A stretch of 64,000 nt of DNA from Trametopsis cervina (taxonomy: Eukaryota; Basidiomycota; Agaricomycetes; Polyporales; Irpicaceae), in NCBI GenBank assembly GCA_022385755.1, contig MU278350.1, positions 1,192,905 through 1,256,904 of the forward strand, in the 5' to 3' direction. The position numbers and the translations under genes are program-made. This document shows positions 33,806-44,720 of this stretch, in pieces; position 1 is the first letter of the stretch; each line of letters begins with the position of its first letter. The notes under the pieces were generated by a model. The model saw nothing but the letters and a program-made list of their open reading frames with translations, searched no databases and was not told the origin of the DNA.

Positions 33806-34053
33806 AGGAAATCTAAAAGCCCGAAAGGAACGAACTGCGAATGTACTTATAGGAATCGCGAAACAAAAGATTTGGATGTCCCGGTATAATATTCGAGGCG
33901 AGGCTGCTTGCAAGACATGAGTACACTCGCGACTCGAAATCGCAACGCCACTATAAGTCGAAGGCGGACGTTTCTACTGAAAACTACTGGCGTTACTTCC
34001 GTGTTTTAGTCTGCGCTCTGTAGGTAGTACACCCGTATTCGCTGCAATACGCT

Positions 34054-34608
34054 GTGAAGCAATCCTTGCGGCAAGCCAAGAGATCAATCGGGCAATCAAA
34101 GTTGAGGTGTAGCCTGACCCCCGACTCGGCCATCTGGCACAACATTATTCTGCACAGTACCAACACGCAAGTGGAGAACCATCTGGTTTTTGTTTCAAAT
34201 ATTGGTGTGCGCTCTGGTTGAAGGGTGCCTGGCTTTGCTTTGGTGTGTCTGGTTTGTGCTATGTGGGCTGTGCCCGTACTTACTGTATTTCGCGGTGAAG
34301 CAATCCTTGCTGCAAGCCCAAAGATCGATCGGGCTATCAAAGTCGAGGTGTAGCCTAACCCTCCACTCAGCCATCTGGTAAGCGCTGGAAGTAATCAACC
34401 TGGTCGGTGCTGCAGTAAGCCGCACAATGCTGTCTTTATGCTCCGTATCGTGAGGTGACTTGAGGCTCTGTCGTACTGTCTATCTCTTCCAGTGTTGCCA
34501 CAGCACATACAGGTGCACTTGCAGTTTTATTGGCGAACGGAGGCGGGTGAAAGATCAAATCGGGCTATCACATTCAAGGCGAAGCCTAACCCTCCCTAAC
34601 GCGGTCTG
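34054..34608. repeat. Degenerate direct repeat, three copies
   Basis: Two copies of about 86 bases (34054-34139 and 34295-34380) start 241 bases apart and share gtgaagcaatccttg, gatcgggcnatcaaagt and gaggtgtagcctnaccc-type blocks. They end at gccatctgg. A shorter, more diverged third copy at about 34547-34608 keeps agatcaaatcgggctatca and gcctaaccctcc. Copies 1 and 2 also translate into similar minus-strand peptides (RLHLNFDCPIDLLACRKDCF and RLHLDFDSPIDLWACSKDCF), but copy 3 is interrupted. Confidence 0.75.
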
Positions 34609-34892
34609 ATTCATCGAATGCGAGTCGCAACGGTGCGGCCTGACGTTACAAGTACGTCCACCGTTTAATCGCTATGTTGTGTGTTATCGTGCTTTCCTTC
34701 CAACTTGATAGTCTTTGCTACGAATAATTTTGAAGACTTCCACACGCCATCTATGTTCACCGGCTCGAGGGACACCCACAAAATGCAAGATTTCCATAAC
34801 CAGTGTCAGTGGCTCAGAAAATGGTGTTTTTCTTCAGGCCCACAATTGTGCAGTCTGTCTGTTCGAACCCTAACCGACGCGACGCGCCGCGC

Positions 34893-34940
34893 AGTCACGT
34901 GACTTGTAGCACGTGGGCGCGTGCGGGATCAAGTGACGTC
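34893..34940. promoter_or_regulatory. Palindromic CACGTG and TGACGTC cluster
   Basis: Within 50 bases there is a 12-base palindrome agtcacgtgact (34893-34904), a second CACGTG (34910-34915) and TGACGTC (34934-34940). They lie 170-220 bases before the phospholipase start. They resemble bHLH and bZIP binding sites, and the factors are unknown. Confidence 0.45.
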
Positions 34941-35110
34941 GATGTGCGCCTGCAATCCGTCTTGGGCAAAACTCTAGACCCCCGCGACACCAGGGTCGTC
35001 GTGGCTGCCCAGTATGGTGTATGCGCATTACTTCTAACCTCTGCTTCATCTTGTCTCTATTGACTGCTAGACTGGAATACTGACGACGGCTACGCGAGGG
35101 TGGTCTTGAG

Positions 35111-38100
35111 ATGATACGACATGGGACTTTATTGCAAGCCTCGAGAACCTGGCGGCAACAGACCGTGGTGTGGTCAAAACGTGGAAGGGGGAGGAGGTAT
35201 TCTAATGCTGCTGATTATTCTAGTGTAATATGGAAAGGCCTTCGTGAGTGCACATTTAAGGTGTTTCGTTGCATTGAATTTTAATTGTCAGCCAGGTTAT
35301 CCCAAGACTATTCTTGCGTTGACCGGAGCCACAGCTGCCGTTGGAGGTATAACATACGTTGGCATGACCCAAGAAGATATTGAAGAAGAACTCGAGGAGG
35401 AAGAACCTAGTGGGCTAGCCAACTACGTCAGTCCGACCCAAATGCTTTGTTGTGGCTGCTTTAACTAACTCCTTGCAGGTATTTCCCTCAATGGAGAGCG
35501 TGGAAGAGAAGAAAGAGGTGAGTAATGCTCCTTGAATGAAGGCATTTAAACACCATTTTGACCAATATGTAGGAGGTACGCGCATGCCCATTGTTTCTCG
35601 ACACAGAAAACTTACGATTTTACGTGTAACTAGACGGACCGTTCCTGGCGTGGCCTTGATATTCTGAGGGCTTCCATCTCCGCTGCCGCAATTGCATCCT
35701 CAATGTCCACATGGTCCTGGCCAAAGTCGCTTTCAGTAGACTTCGACTTTTCCTGGCTCCAGAACCGTCTCAACGCCCTATTTCTCGAGCTCAGCCTCGG
35801 CCCCGGCTCCTTCTACGCTGAACTTGTCGATACGCCGCCAGACCCAAATGTCTATCCCGAGGTAGAATGGGATGCATGTGTCAGACTAGGCGAAGACATC
35901 TGTCTGTCAGAACGTGCATTTCTCAGTGAGCGGAAACGCGCAATACGAGTCCCGTTTGCCAAGCTGCTGGGCGTTGACCCGGAGGACGTGGACGAACGTG
36001 ACGTCCCAATTGTGGCTATCGCAGGATCCGGCGGCGGTGAATTCCCATATGAAACTCTCCATTCCCTCCGTGTACTGAATAAGGTTTGCGTAGGTTACCG
36101 CGCGATGCTAATGACCGCGGGTTCCCTTGTGGGAGCCGAATCGTCTGGCCTCCTGTCGTGTGTCACGTACACAGCAGGCGTATCTGGTGAGAACACCGCT
36201 TTGCTGCCCATATATGCGTTCTGATGGACGGTGTGTACAGGAAGCTGCTGGGCGCTGGGAGTCATGTACTCTGGCGTCGTAGGCTCCGTATTGGCTGGAG
36301 ATACGGCGAGCTATCTGAAGGATCGCATACAGGTCAGCTATCTGGAGATGGGGACACTGGACGCGCTCGTTAGTCCACCCACAAACAGGGTAAAGGCCGT
36401 TCTATTTTCTGCTACCTCCGTTCGTACTGATAACGAATAGTATCTGCTGGTAGGTCTTTATACGGACCCTGGAGCGTATCGGTCACATTCACTAACATCT
36501 GAACTCTCAGGCGGGTCTGCTACGTAAAGCTGCAGGACCCGCAGGATCGGTCTCGCTGGTGGATATTTACGGCACATTGCTAGGTTCTAGGTTGTTCGTA
36601 CCATCGTCGTATGACATCTTGAACCCGCAGCACCTATCTTTACACATGATGCGTCGGCATATCGACAAAGGCGAACACCCAATGCCTATTTTTACTGCGA
36701 TACAACACAGTGAGTCCAGCGCCATGAAAATTTCCCACATTTGCGCCGTTGAATTCACGCACAACCTATTTTGTGAATAGCTTTTCCGCCCGTTGCGATA
36801 CAAGCCATGCGGGAACTACAGGCTGAGGAAGATGTTACGTTTGGGGCGGAGCGCGTAACGGTTCTGGAGGAGGCAAAGAAGTTGCTGAAGGAGTCATCGT
36901 CTCAATATCTATGGTACGAATTCACACCGTACGAGGTTGGTTGCGACGAAATTGGCGGTGAGTCATGTCGCCCCTTCTTCCGTTTGCAAGCGGAAATTTT
37001 TGTGTCTTTCTAACCGCTGAATTAAGCCTGGATTCCGTCCTGGGCATTCGGGAGACGATTCCTAAACGGGAAGAGCATCGAACGGCGCGTAAGCATGACA
37101 TACATCTCGTTATACAGGACGGATATGTCTTTATTGACTCGTTAACGTTCAGCCTGGGATTGACCTCACCATCCTCTCTGGGTAAGCAATCTATCTCTCA
37201 TTTGCAATCTCGCAGCGCTTCTTATGACCGACCCTCCCAGGATCTTTGGCTCGGCCTTCTGCGCTTCTTTGAAGGTGAGAGTCTCTCGGCTTCTGCACAT
37301 CTATCAATCCACAGCGGACTAACTGACAACCTCACACACCACTGCCCGGCGGCAATTGACTGCAGCTGTATTTCCAAGAGATACGCACGACGCTCGACAT
37401 CCTCCCATCGCAGCTGTACAACTGGCTAGTTGAGATCATGACGGACAACGAAGAGGACCTGGGGCTCATACACCCGGTGATGCCAGATCAGGTAAGCGCA
37501 GAAAACAGACACAAGACGCCCCTTCTGGTGCCGGCGGAGTGTTCATTAATCGTGTGCTGGTGATGTGTGTACAGGTACCGAACTTTCTCAGAGGGCTTGA
37601 TGGACAGCTGAGGTTCGGAAGCCCACCTGACCTGACTGATCGCGAGTACATGACCTTCATGGTGCGGGCCTTACGCTACTCTCGCTCTTCTGTTTTTCTC
37701 ATGTCGGCTGCTGTGTACGTGTAACGTCACCGGTGGTGTGCCTCAACAGGACGCAGGCGGTATGTGTCCATCTGGCTACCATTTGGCACGTCCAGGATGC
37801 TTACGATCTGCGCGACAGCCGAACTCAATATTCCGTATTACCCGCTGCTCCGACGGAACGTCGACTGCATCATTGCCCTGGACGCCAGTGCAGACTCCCA
37901 GGTGAGTCAGCCCCACCTCTGCGCCTGTCTTGGCCCTCCCAACTGACGTCTTTTCCCTCTGCCCATCTGTCTGCGCGTTTTCCCTTAGAACGAGTGGTTC
38001 ACACGGGCAGAAGGTACGTTGACTCAGATCGATCATAAACACAAATCGAGTTCCTCCTTCCTTCCTCAAACGTCCCTGCCATCCCCGTCTGACACTCACC

Positions 38101-39089
38101 ACGGATCTTTTCTGCCCACAGAGCTCGCGGTCAAACGCGGCCTGCGGACATGGCCGAAGGGCGCCGGGTGGCCCGTCAAAGTCGTAGCGCCACCCCCAGA
38201 AAAGGAAGCAGACGACGAACCTGACAGGACCGTGGCGTCTCAGCGGCTTGCGGCAGAAGAGGCAGACGCAAACGCAAACGCAGACGCAGAGGCCGCGCGC
38301 GCGAGTCGTAAGCTGGCGGAGACACAGCAGAGCGCGCTCGCGGTGCAGGCGGACAGGAAGAGCGACACGGACGCGCGCGGGATCCCTGATCACGAACACG
38401 ATCACGATCACGAACGCGAGCAGCCCGTGAGTGGTGGTGGTATGTCGACGTGCGAAGTATGGATCGGCTCGTCGCAGCACGACGCGTCAGATTCGTCGCG
38501 CTTAGACGACCTCGACGAGGACGCGCTGTTACGGCGGGACGGAATAGGGATCGTGTACGTCCCGCTCGCGGCGAACGACGCGCGCGTGCCGGGGTTTGAC
38601 CCGTTCTCGGTGTCGACGTGGAGAAGGGAGCTGAGGGCGGAGGAGAGCCAGGGGCTGTTGGACGTTTCGGAGGTACGTGTGCGCCATGCACGTCATCTCT
38701 TTTTTCCTTCCTTTCGTTTTCCTTTTCCTTCTGTGCACGTTGTCGTTTTTCATTTCCGGCTCGTGCGGCGTCGGGTCCGTTTTGTACGGCGTCGGTCGGG
38801 TCCGAACGTCAATGTTGTCTGACGGCTGTCTCCCCTCCATTTTTCTTTCTTCATTCTTCGTTTTTCCTTTTCATCTTCGTTATCGTTTTCTGTTCATCTC
38901 GTTCGTCATTTTTCTGTCGATGTGCGCTGACGCGGATCGGTGCAGGCAAACTTCGGGCACAGCCAGGCAAAGATCGTGCGTCTGCTGCGCGCGATCTGGC
39001 GGCGGAAGAAGCACGAGCGGGAGCGGAGGGAGTGGCGCGAACGGCTCCTTGCGCATTTCTATAGTGAGCTCCACAAGGACTTTGCGTGA
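35111..39089 (+). CDS. cPLA2-like lysophospholipase, mitochondrial-type N-terminus
   Basis: A phospholipase of the cPLA2/lysophospholipase B catalytic fold. From ATG at 35111 it reads MIRHGTLLQASRTWRQQTVV, basic and without early acids, as in a mitochondrial presequence. A short hydrophobic stretch (ILALTGATAAVGGITYVG) and an acidic run (EEELEEEE) follow. The catalytic domain has PIVAIAGSGGGYRAMLMTAG (oxyanion hole), then TYTAGVSGSCWALGVMYSG with the nucleophile Ser in GVSGS. A later DAGGNVSIWLPF probably supplies the Asp. Further blocks include IYGTLLGSRLFVPSSYDILN, PFGTSRMLTICATAELNIPY and DASADSQNEWFTRAEELAVK. A charged, Ala/Glu- and His/Asp-rich insert with DHEHDHDHERE precedes the last domain block, GIGIVYVPLAANDARVPGFD. 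The last intron, 38672-38945, is about 274 bases and unusually long here. Substrate and location are inferred. Confidence 0.88.
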
Positions 39090-39435
39090 GCGGCCGAGCG
39101 GGCGCGAGGAACGAGCAGCGGTCGGGCTGGCGCGCGGATAAGTGGTCGGGCTGAAGCGGGCGGGCGGATGGGTGGAGTGAGGGGATGAGAGGGGCGGTCG
39201 TACGAGTACAGAGCTTATATACTATTACATCCGTTTGTAGATACACGTCCCGAGGGAACCTAGATAATGCGAAAGAAAGAAATACACACACGTACGCGCG
39301 CGGGCGGGGGTGCGAATCGATACAACCAAGAATATGAGATGTTTTGGTGGGGTAGATGAGGTTGCGTAGAGCGGTGGGGAAGTGGGGGTGAGAACGAAGA
39401 TATGGATGGGGAGAGGAAGGGGGGAGGTAGGGTGG
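39090..39435. other. Convergent 3' flanks
   Basis: 346 bases between the stops of the phospholipase (+) and the thioredoxin-fold gene (-). No gene is seen. Confidence 0.5.
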
Positions 39436-40669
39436 TCAAGCGAGCCCGAGGATGGCGCGCGCGTCGGCGAGTGGTTTCGCCATCTCCTCTGCGTTGCCGA
39501 CCCAGCGCACGATGGAGTCTTTGACTGTGATGATGAACACTGAGCGGGGGTTAGGTGGGTGTTAGTGAGAGGGAGCATAACCACATACCTAGCGGTATGG
39601 ACGCGTTTTGGCCGGGCTTGAACAGCGCTGGGGACGGTATAAGTCATCAGCGACACCGCGATAACATAATAGATAAATTAATACAGAAGGAGGATATGAC
39701 AGGGAGGTAGAATGGGACAAGAGAAGACAAGAAACGCACCGTTGAACGCGACACGCCGGTGGTCGACAAAGACGGGGTAGTCGATATCCCGTCGGGCAGC
39801 GACGAACGCGGCGAGCGCGGGCACGTCTGTCTCTGCGTTGTTGAAGATGCCCTCGTGCGCGAAGCTGATGACCTTTGTGTCCGGCTGCGTCGCTGCGATG
39901 CGCGAGAGGTGCTCGAAGACTTCGTGGCAGGGCTATGTGCACGCGTGTGAGCAAGAGCAGGAGCGAGTGAGCGGGAGAAGGGGGGCGGGCGTACCTTGCA
40001 CCATCTGTAGGACGGAAATGAAGAGACAGCCGTCAGCAGGCATACAAGAAGACAGAGCGAAGGCACGTACGAAGCCCAAAACTCAATCACAAGCACACTA
40101 GCATTACGCCACCCGTCAATAGTGCCCCGCACGCGGACGAACGCGTCGGGCCCGCGGTCCAGCCAGTCCAGCGCGACGCGCGCGCCCTGCAGCGGGCTCA
40201 CCCAGCCCGGGCGCAGGAATGGCGGGGGGCCGCGGCGGAGTTGGGTGGCGAGTGCTGGCCAGGGTGGCAGGAGAGATTTGGAGCGGAGGCGCGCGAGGAC
40301 GGAGGGGGCGTAGCGTGAGGAGTAGGCGACTAGTAGGTGCGGTTGTATTTATTCAGCATTAGCATTGGACGGTGGGTGTCGTCATTTAATAAATGCGCAT
40401 GAGAGAATAAGGGAGAGCGAGGTAAGAAATAGGTAGGTGGGCGGGCGAAGGAGGAGACGACGCACGGACGGCTGCATCCCACTTCGCTACGGGGAGAAGG
40501 CGGTCAACGGGGTCAACACGACACGGAACAGAGAAAATCGCAGGAACGCACATTGATCCCACTTTTCGTCATAACTCTCTCGAAACGCCTCCCAGAGGTT
40601 CGCGCGGTAGTCGGTCCACGCAGCGACCTCGTCGGGGGGCGTATCAGGCGGGAGGGTCGGTACGGCCAT
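39436..40669 (-). CDS. Thioredoxin-fold (redoxin-like) protein
   Basis: A thioredoxin-like protein with an N-terminal extension. The start MAVPTLPPDTPPDEVAAWTD (ATG at 40669) is followed by ANLWEAFRESYDEKWDQ. A small exon and an intron lead to YSSRYAPSVLARLRSKSLLP and FLRPGWVSPLQGARVALDWL. The thioredoxin fold begins with SVLVIEFWASWCKPCHEVFE, which carries a CxxC motif (WCKPC). It continues with PDTKVISFAHEGIFNNAETD, DYPVFVDHRRVAFNA, and FKPGQNASIPLVFIITVKDS (the cis-Pro region), ending PLADARAILGLA with TGA at 39436-39438. It looks like a TlpA/ResA or AhpC-type redoxin domain. The WxxWC(x)2C site suggests disulfide chemistry. Partners are unknown. A TATA palindrome lies about 100 bases upstream. 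Confidence 0.8.
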
Positions 40670-41177
40670 AGACGGCTACTCGATCAGCAAGACAATAAGT
40701 GAACGGGGAGGGAAGGAGGAGGAGGAGGTAAGAGCTCGGAGCGACAGTACGAGAGGGGGAGAGCATTTATATAAGTAGTGGTGGCTGTTGGTCAGGACTG
40801 GCGAGTGGGCGTGGTGGCGGGCGCAGAAGTAATTAAGGCGAGAAGTGAGGGCGGGGTCTGATTAGACGTCAACAGGTTATCACTCGCTTCTTTTCATCAA
40901 TCAGACCCTCACAACTTCCCCCCTCTCAACAAGACGCCCGCAGCTCAGATCCCCACTCGCTCGATATACGCTCCCGTGCCTGACCCCCGCTCCGTCTCTC
41001 CTTTTCTCTCGCGCGCGGGCCCGGTGGTAGAGAACAACAACAAGTTGGCACATTCTATCATAGCGACGATAACAACAAACAATAACGCACATACGACCAG
41101 TAGCAGCAGCACCCCGTTTGCTTAGCTTAGCACCCGCACTAGTTAGCTAAAGACTTGCCCGTGAGTTCGCCATCCTC
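40670..41177. other. Intergenic with TATA box
   Basis: 508 bases between two minus-strand genes. Holds the TATA of the thioredoxin-fold gene at its left end and the 3' flank of the DUF1295 gene. No gene is seen. Confidence 0.5.
40767..40774 (-). promoter_or_regulatory. TATA box of thioredoxin-fold gene
   Basis: The palindrome TTATATAA lies 98 bases upstream of the minus-strand ATG at 40669. Confidence 0.5.
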
Positions 41178-43179
41178 CTACGCGACCGCCGTCGTGCCCC
41201 AGGGCAGAAACACGGGCACCGTCCTGCCGCCGTGATCCCATCGAGGTCGCGCGTAGATAAGTGATGATCGAACACGTCCCGCACGCAATCGCGGGCAGCG
41301 ATCAAACATGGAGGTAGATAGCGAGAGTCGGTAACCGTAAGTCAGACCGACAAAAACCCAGAGAGATCCAGAACGCACCGCTTGTAATTATCCCATGCAC
41401 GACCCGCGAATTTCTTGTCTCCGTTCCTCTGTGCACAGATGAGATGAGCCGTCCGTCGTGCGCGTTACAACAACGACACAAAATGTAATTCTGTATGTCG
41501 GCCACCCGGCAGGTAGCCGCCCGCCCGTGGAAGGAAGACAAGACTTCCCACAAAGCCGCGGCAGACCTCTAGACCGCGCTATGTCGCAAAAGTATAGATG
41601 CAAAACAAGCGGGACGCTGGCTTGGCACAAGCCACAGAATACGAAGCACCAAGCAGTTACCAACCAGCGTTCGCCGTCGCACGCTAAGGCGATGTAACCA
41701 GGGGACTTATGTGGGAGGATGATATGTCATGGCGTGTGCGTGTGCCTACAGCGGGGAAGCAAGGGGAGGAGGAAGAGGCAAAGGAAGGGAAGGAAGGGAG
41801 GAAAGAATGAGGAAGGGGAAAAGGAGAAGGAAGTGGGGCAGGAAGAGAAGAAAGGTGGAAGAGCAGAAGACGTACCTCAAGCGGCGGGATGCCCGAGACC
41901 TTCGTGAGTAAGAACCAAGTGAGGAGCGGTGAAAGACCCGCGAGAGCCCACGTGAAGCGCGGTGCGTACGGTGCTACGAGCGACGCGGTCGACAGTGCCC
42001 ACATCCCGATCCACACGCCTACCTCGCCGACATAGCTAAATAAAAACAAGTGGGCTAATCAGTGCCGTGAAAGGGAAACGAGAATGAATGGGTGGGTGGG
42101 TATATGCTCCGTCATCATATGATATTTGCGTGTGCCGTAAGTCGAAGAAGGCAAAGGCAAGATCCAAAAAAGCATGTGCGTGTGAGAGATTGACGTGAGG
42201 GGACGTACTTTGGATGCCGGCTCACGCTCCAGAGCCCGCTCGAGATGAATTGCTCGTCGTGCTCCTTCCTCTCCTTTGCGTGTCGCCACGCTGACTTCTG
42301 GTGGTCCGCCACTGTACATTTACGTTAGTCAAGCGGATAATGCGCAATACGCGTAATTGTATGTGCGACAGAGCGAGGGCGAAGACTCACCGAGCTCGAC
42401 GGCCCATGAGCCGGCCCAAAAGGCGAGGGCAGCGTAGTCTTGTGCGCCGAGGGGCGGGTGCGATGCGGCTGGGAGGATGTTCACCTACGGGACGATCAGC
42501 ATATAGCCACGACGAGAAGCATAGAAGCACGCACTAGGTACACCGGCAGACCGACGACGAACACCCAGGTCGCTGTGTGGCGCTCTAGGTCAGCGGGAAC
42601 AAGTTGTCGGACGAGGAAACGGATGCATACCCTGTGCGAACCAGAAAAAGGAGAACGTAACAGGCTGGTGTTTCACCTCATCAAAGCGCGAGTCTCCACC
42701 CGCCCTAATCGCTCTCTACACTCCACAACCCCCACACAAATCAGCGCACCGCACATCCCCATTGCCCTTCGTAGCAGCACGCACCGTAACAAGGAAATAC
42801 CCCAGCCTCACACTCCAAAGCGTCATCAAGCCCGTAATCACCAACTGGCGCGGCGCAAACTCCGTCAGCGCCGGCAGCACAGCGGGGGTGGTCGTGCGGT
42901 CCAAGAGGTAGGATTTGAGGTGTGGGTAGTACAGGGATGTGAGGGTGGAGAGCACGAAGCCTGCGCCGCCGCCCAGGTCGTACCAGAGTTCTTTGGCTTG
43001 GGGGACGAAGATTGCTGCGAGTACTAAGTGAAGGACGGAGAAGTCAGTCAGCGGGTGTTGAGGTTTGGTGTATGGGTGTGGTGCGGGAGAAGGGAAGCAG
43101 GGAAGGGAAGGAAGGACTCACGGGTCTGTAGACCGTACGCGCTCACGAACACGGGGAGCAGTCTCGAGAAGTAGGGCAT
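41178..43179 (-). CDS. DUF1295 / steroid 5-alpha-reductase-like membrane protein
   Basis: A multi-pass membrane protein of the DUF1295 family, related to 3-oxo-5-alpha-steroid 4-dehydrogenases. Exon 1 is MPYFSRLLPVFVSAYGLQT (ATG at 43179). Next are AAIFVPQAKELWYDLGGGAG, LSTLTSLYYPHLKSYLLDRT, TGLMTLWSVRLGYFLVT and IRFLVRQLVPADLERHTATW. Then come VFVVGLPVYL and DYAALAFWAGSWAVELVADH, then QKSAWRHAKERKEHDEQFIS. The family block follows: GLWSVSRHPKYVGEVGVWIG, like the SRHPNYFGE cofactor motif. It ends LLTKVSGIPPLE, RNGDKKFAGRAWDNYKR and TVPVFLPWGTTAVA, TAG at 41178-41180. The intron between PPLE and RNGD is about 440 bases, much longer than usual. The substrate is unknown. A CRE/CACGTG-rich promoter is shared with the GFA gene. 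Confidence 0.88.
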
Positions 43180-43371
43180 CCTTTATGCTTCCTTACTCGT
43201 CACACTCCAGATATTCTACAATGGGTTCGGATACGGGAGAAGTCTGCTTCACGAGGAGGTAGTGAGCGGGAGAGACAGGAACGCGTCGGTGGCATCGCAA
43301 ACGCAAACGCAGGGGAGATCACAGGCAGCCATCCATGCATCACATCAGTGCGCTACTCTGTGCGTGTCAAG

Positions 43372-43468
43372 AACACGTGTTATCGTGCGGACGCGAAGCG
43401 TCACGTGCACGTGACTTACGCGTACGCGAACTGGTGTGACAAGACCTGCGGGTGGGTACGTGACGTCA
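43372..43468. promoter_or_regulatory. Palindromic E-box and CRE motifs
   Basis: Within 100 bases lie aacacgtgtt (43372-43381, a perfect palindrome), tcacgtgcacgtga (43401-43414, a perfect 14-base palindrome holding two CACGTG) and TGACGTCA (43461-43468, a perfect CRE). They sit in the 397-base gap between the DUF1295 gene (-) and the GFA gene (+), so they could control both. Confidence 0.55.
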
Positions 43469-43515
43469 GCCGACTCACCATCCCCTCACCATGGGAGCCA
43501 TACAATACGCCTACG

Positions 43516-43523
43516 GATAAAAG
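43516..43523 (+). promoter_or_regulatory. TATA-like box of GFA gene
   Basis: GATAAAAG, 61 bases before the ATG at 43577 and just downstream of the CRE. A weak consensus match. Confidence 0.4.
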
Positions 43524-43576
43524 GGGGTGAGCATCACCACTGACTGCGCGTTCTCACCACAAACTACTAACTCACG

Positions 43577-44720
43577 ATGCCCGACGCACAGCAGCACGTC
43601 CAACCAAACGCACACCCCTCCGCCCCAATACACACAGGCCCACATTCCACGATCCCGCACCCCCCGCCCGAGGATGCGCGTGGGGGACACACGAAGCCTA
43701 TACCCGATACGGGCTGGGTGGGGCCTGTGCCGAGCAGAGATGGGGGCGATGGGGAGGAAGACTTTTTGAGCAAGCCGCCGTATGGGTGGACGAGCGAGGG
43801 GGGGCTGTTTGTTGCGAAGTATGTCGTGTGAGTTGTCTTTCATTCTTTTTTACGGAAGGGGGAGGAAAGAGGCTGATCAGGCGGTGGGGTGGGGACAGAG
43901 AGTGTTGGTGCGGGAACGTCGCGTTCGAGTTCCATGGGGACCCCGTCGACGCGAAACATTGTCATTGTAGGCAGTGTCAGTCGCTGCACGGCGCGCCGTT
44001 CCAGTGGGCTGTTATATTTCCCAAGGTGTGTCGCGCACTCCTTGATTCTGGATGCGCGCATGCATGTTTATGATACATGCGTTGCACAGACATCGGTGCG
44101 GCTGATAAAGAACGAGAACGACAACCTGCACTTCTTCAGTACGCAGAAGCGCGCAGGGACGCACTACGTTCCATGCAAGGTGTGCACGCCTCTTTTATCC
44201 CTCCCCTGGCATTCCAACTATGACATGCCGTTTGCAATCTCAGGTGTCATGCAACGAATGCCGCTCACCGCTCTTCGACGAGGGCCGCTCCACCGTGCTC
44301 GCCTACCCCGGCGCGTTCAAGTTCAAAGACAAGAAAGTCCCCGCAGACTTCCAGCCGACCGCACACATATTCTACAGCGAACGGTGTGTCTTCCCTATCC
44401 TCCCTCTCACTTTTCGATTTTCGAAGAGGTCACACGACCAACTGACCGACTGACTTGGGATTGGCAGGGTGATGGACGTGCCAGACGGGATCCCGAAGTG
44501 GGCCGGACATAAAGGGCAGAGCGAGCTCCTGCAGGAAATGTCGACGGACGAAGGGTGAGTGAGTTTCTCTGACGTTCATTTTCTTTCATATTCATTTCCG
44601 ACGCGGAGCGGAGAACGCTGACAAGTTCGACATGACGCCGTCGTTCCCAGTACGATGCCGAAGTATAAAGGCAAAACTGTGCCCCAGGATGATGCGGAGG
44701 GTAGGAGCGCGGGTTTGTAG
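43577..44720 (+). CDS. GFA/CENP-V zinc-binding domain protein
   Basis: A GFA (glutathione-dependent formaldehyde-activating enzyme-like, CENP-V) domain protein. A Pro/His-rich leader begins MPDAQQHVQPNAHPSAPIHT (ATG at 43577). After LSKPPYGWTSEGGLFVAKYV, the first zinc ligands appear in CWCGNVAFEFHGDPVDAKHC, followed by HCRQCQSLHGAPFQWAVIF. Then come LIKNENDNLHFFSTQKRAGT, YVPCK, and VSCNECRSPLFDEGRSTVLA with a second C-x2-C pair. The final part gives AHIFYSERVMDVPDGIPKWA, GHKGQSELLQEM, and ends AEGRSAGL, TAG at 44718-44720. Cys pairs for the zinc-beta fold are all present. In this family some members act on S-glutathione adducts, but most have unknown substrates. Five introns of 50-70 bases. 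Confidence 0.88.

Larger units (their letters stand above)
33806..35110. other. Intergenic with repeats and promoter motifs
   Basis: 1.3 kb between urease and the phospholipase gene, both plus strand. It holds the degenerate repeat at 34054-34608 and a promoter motif cluster at 34893-34940. No supported gene. Confidence 0.55.
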
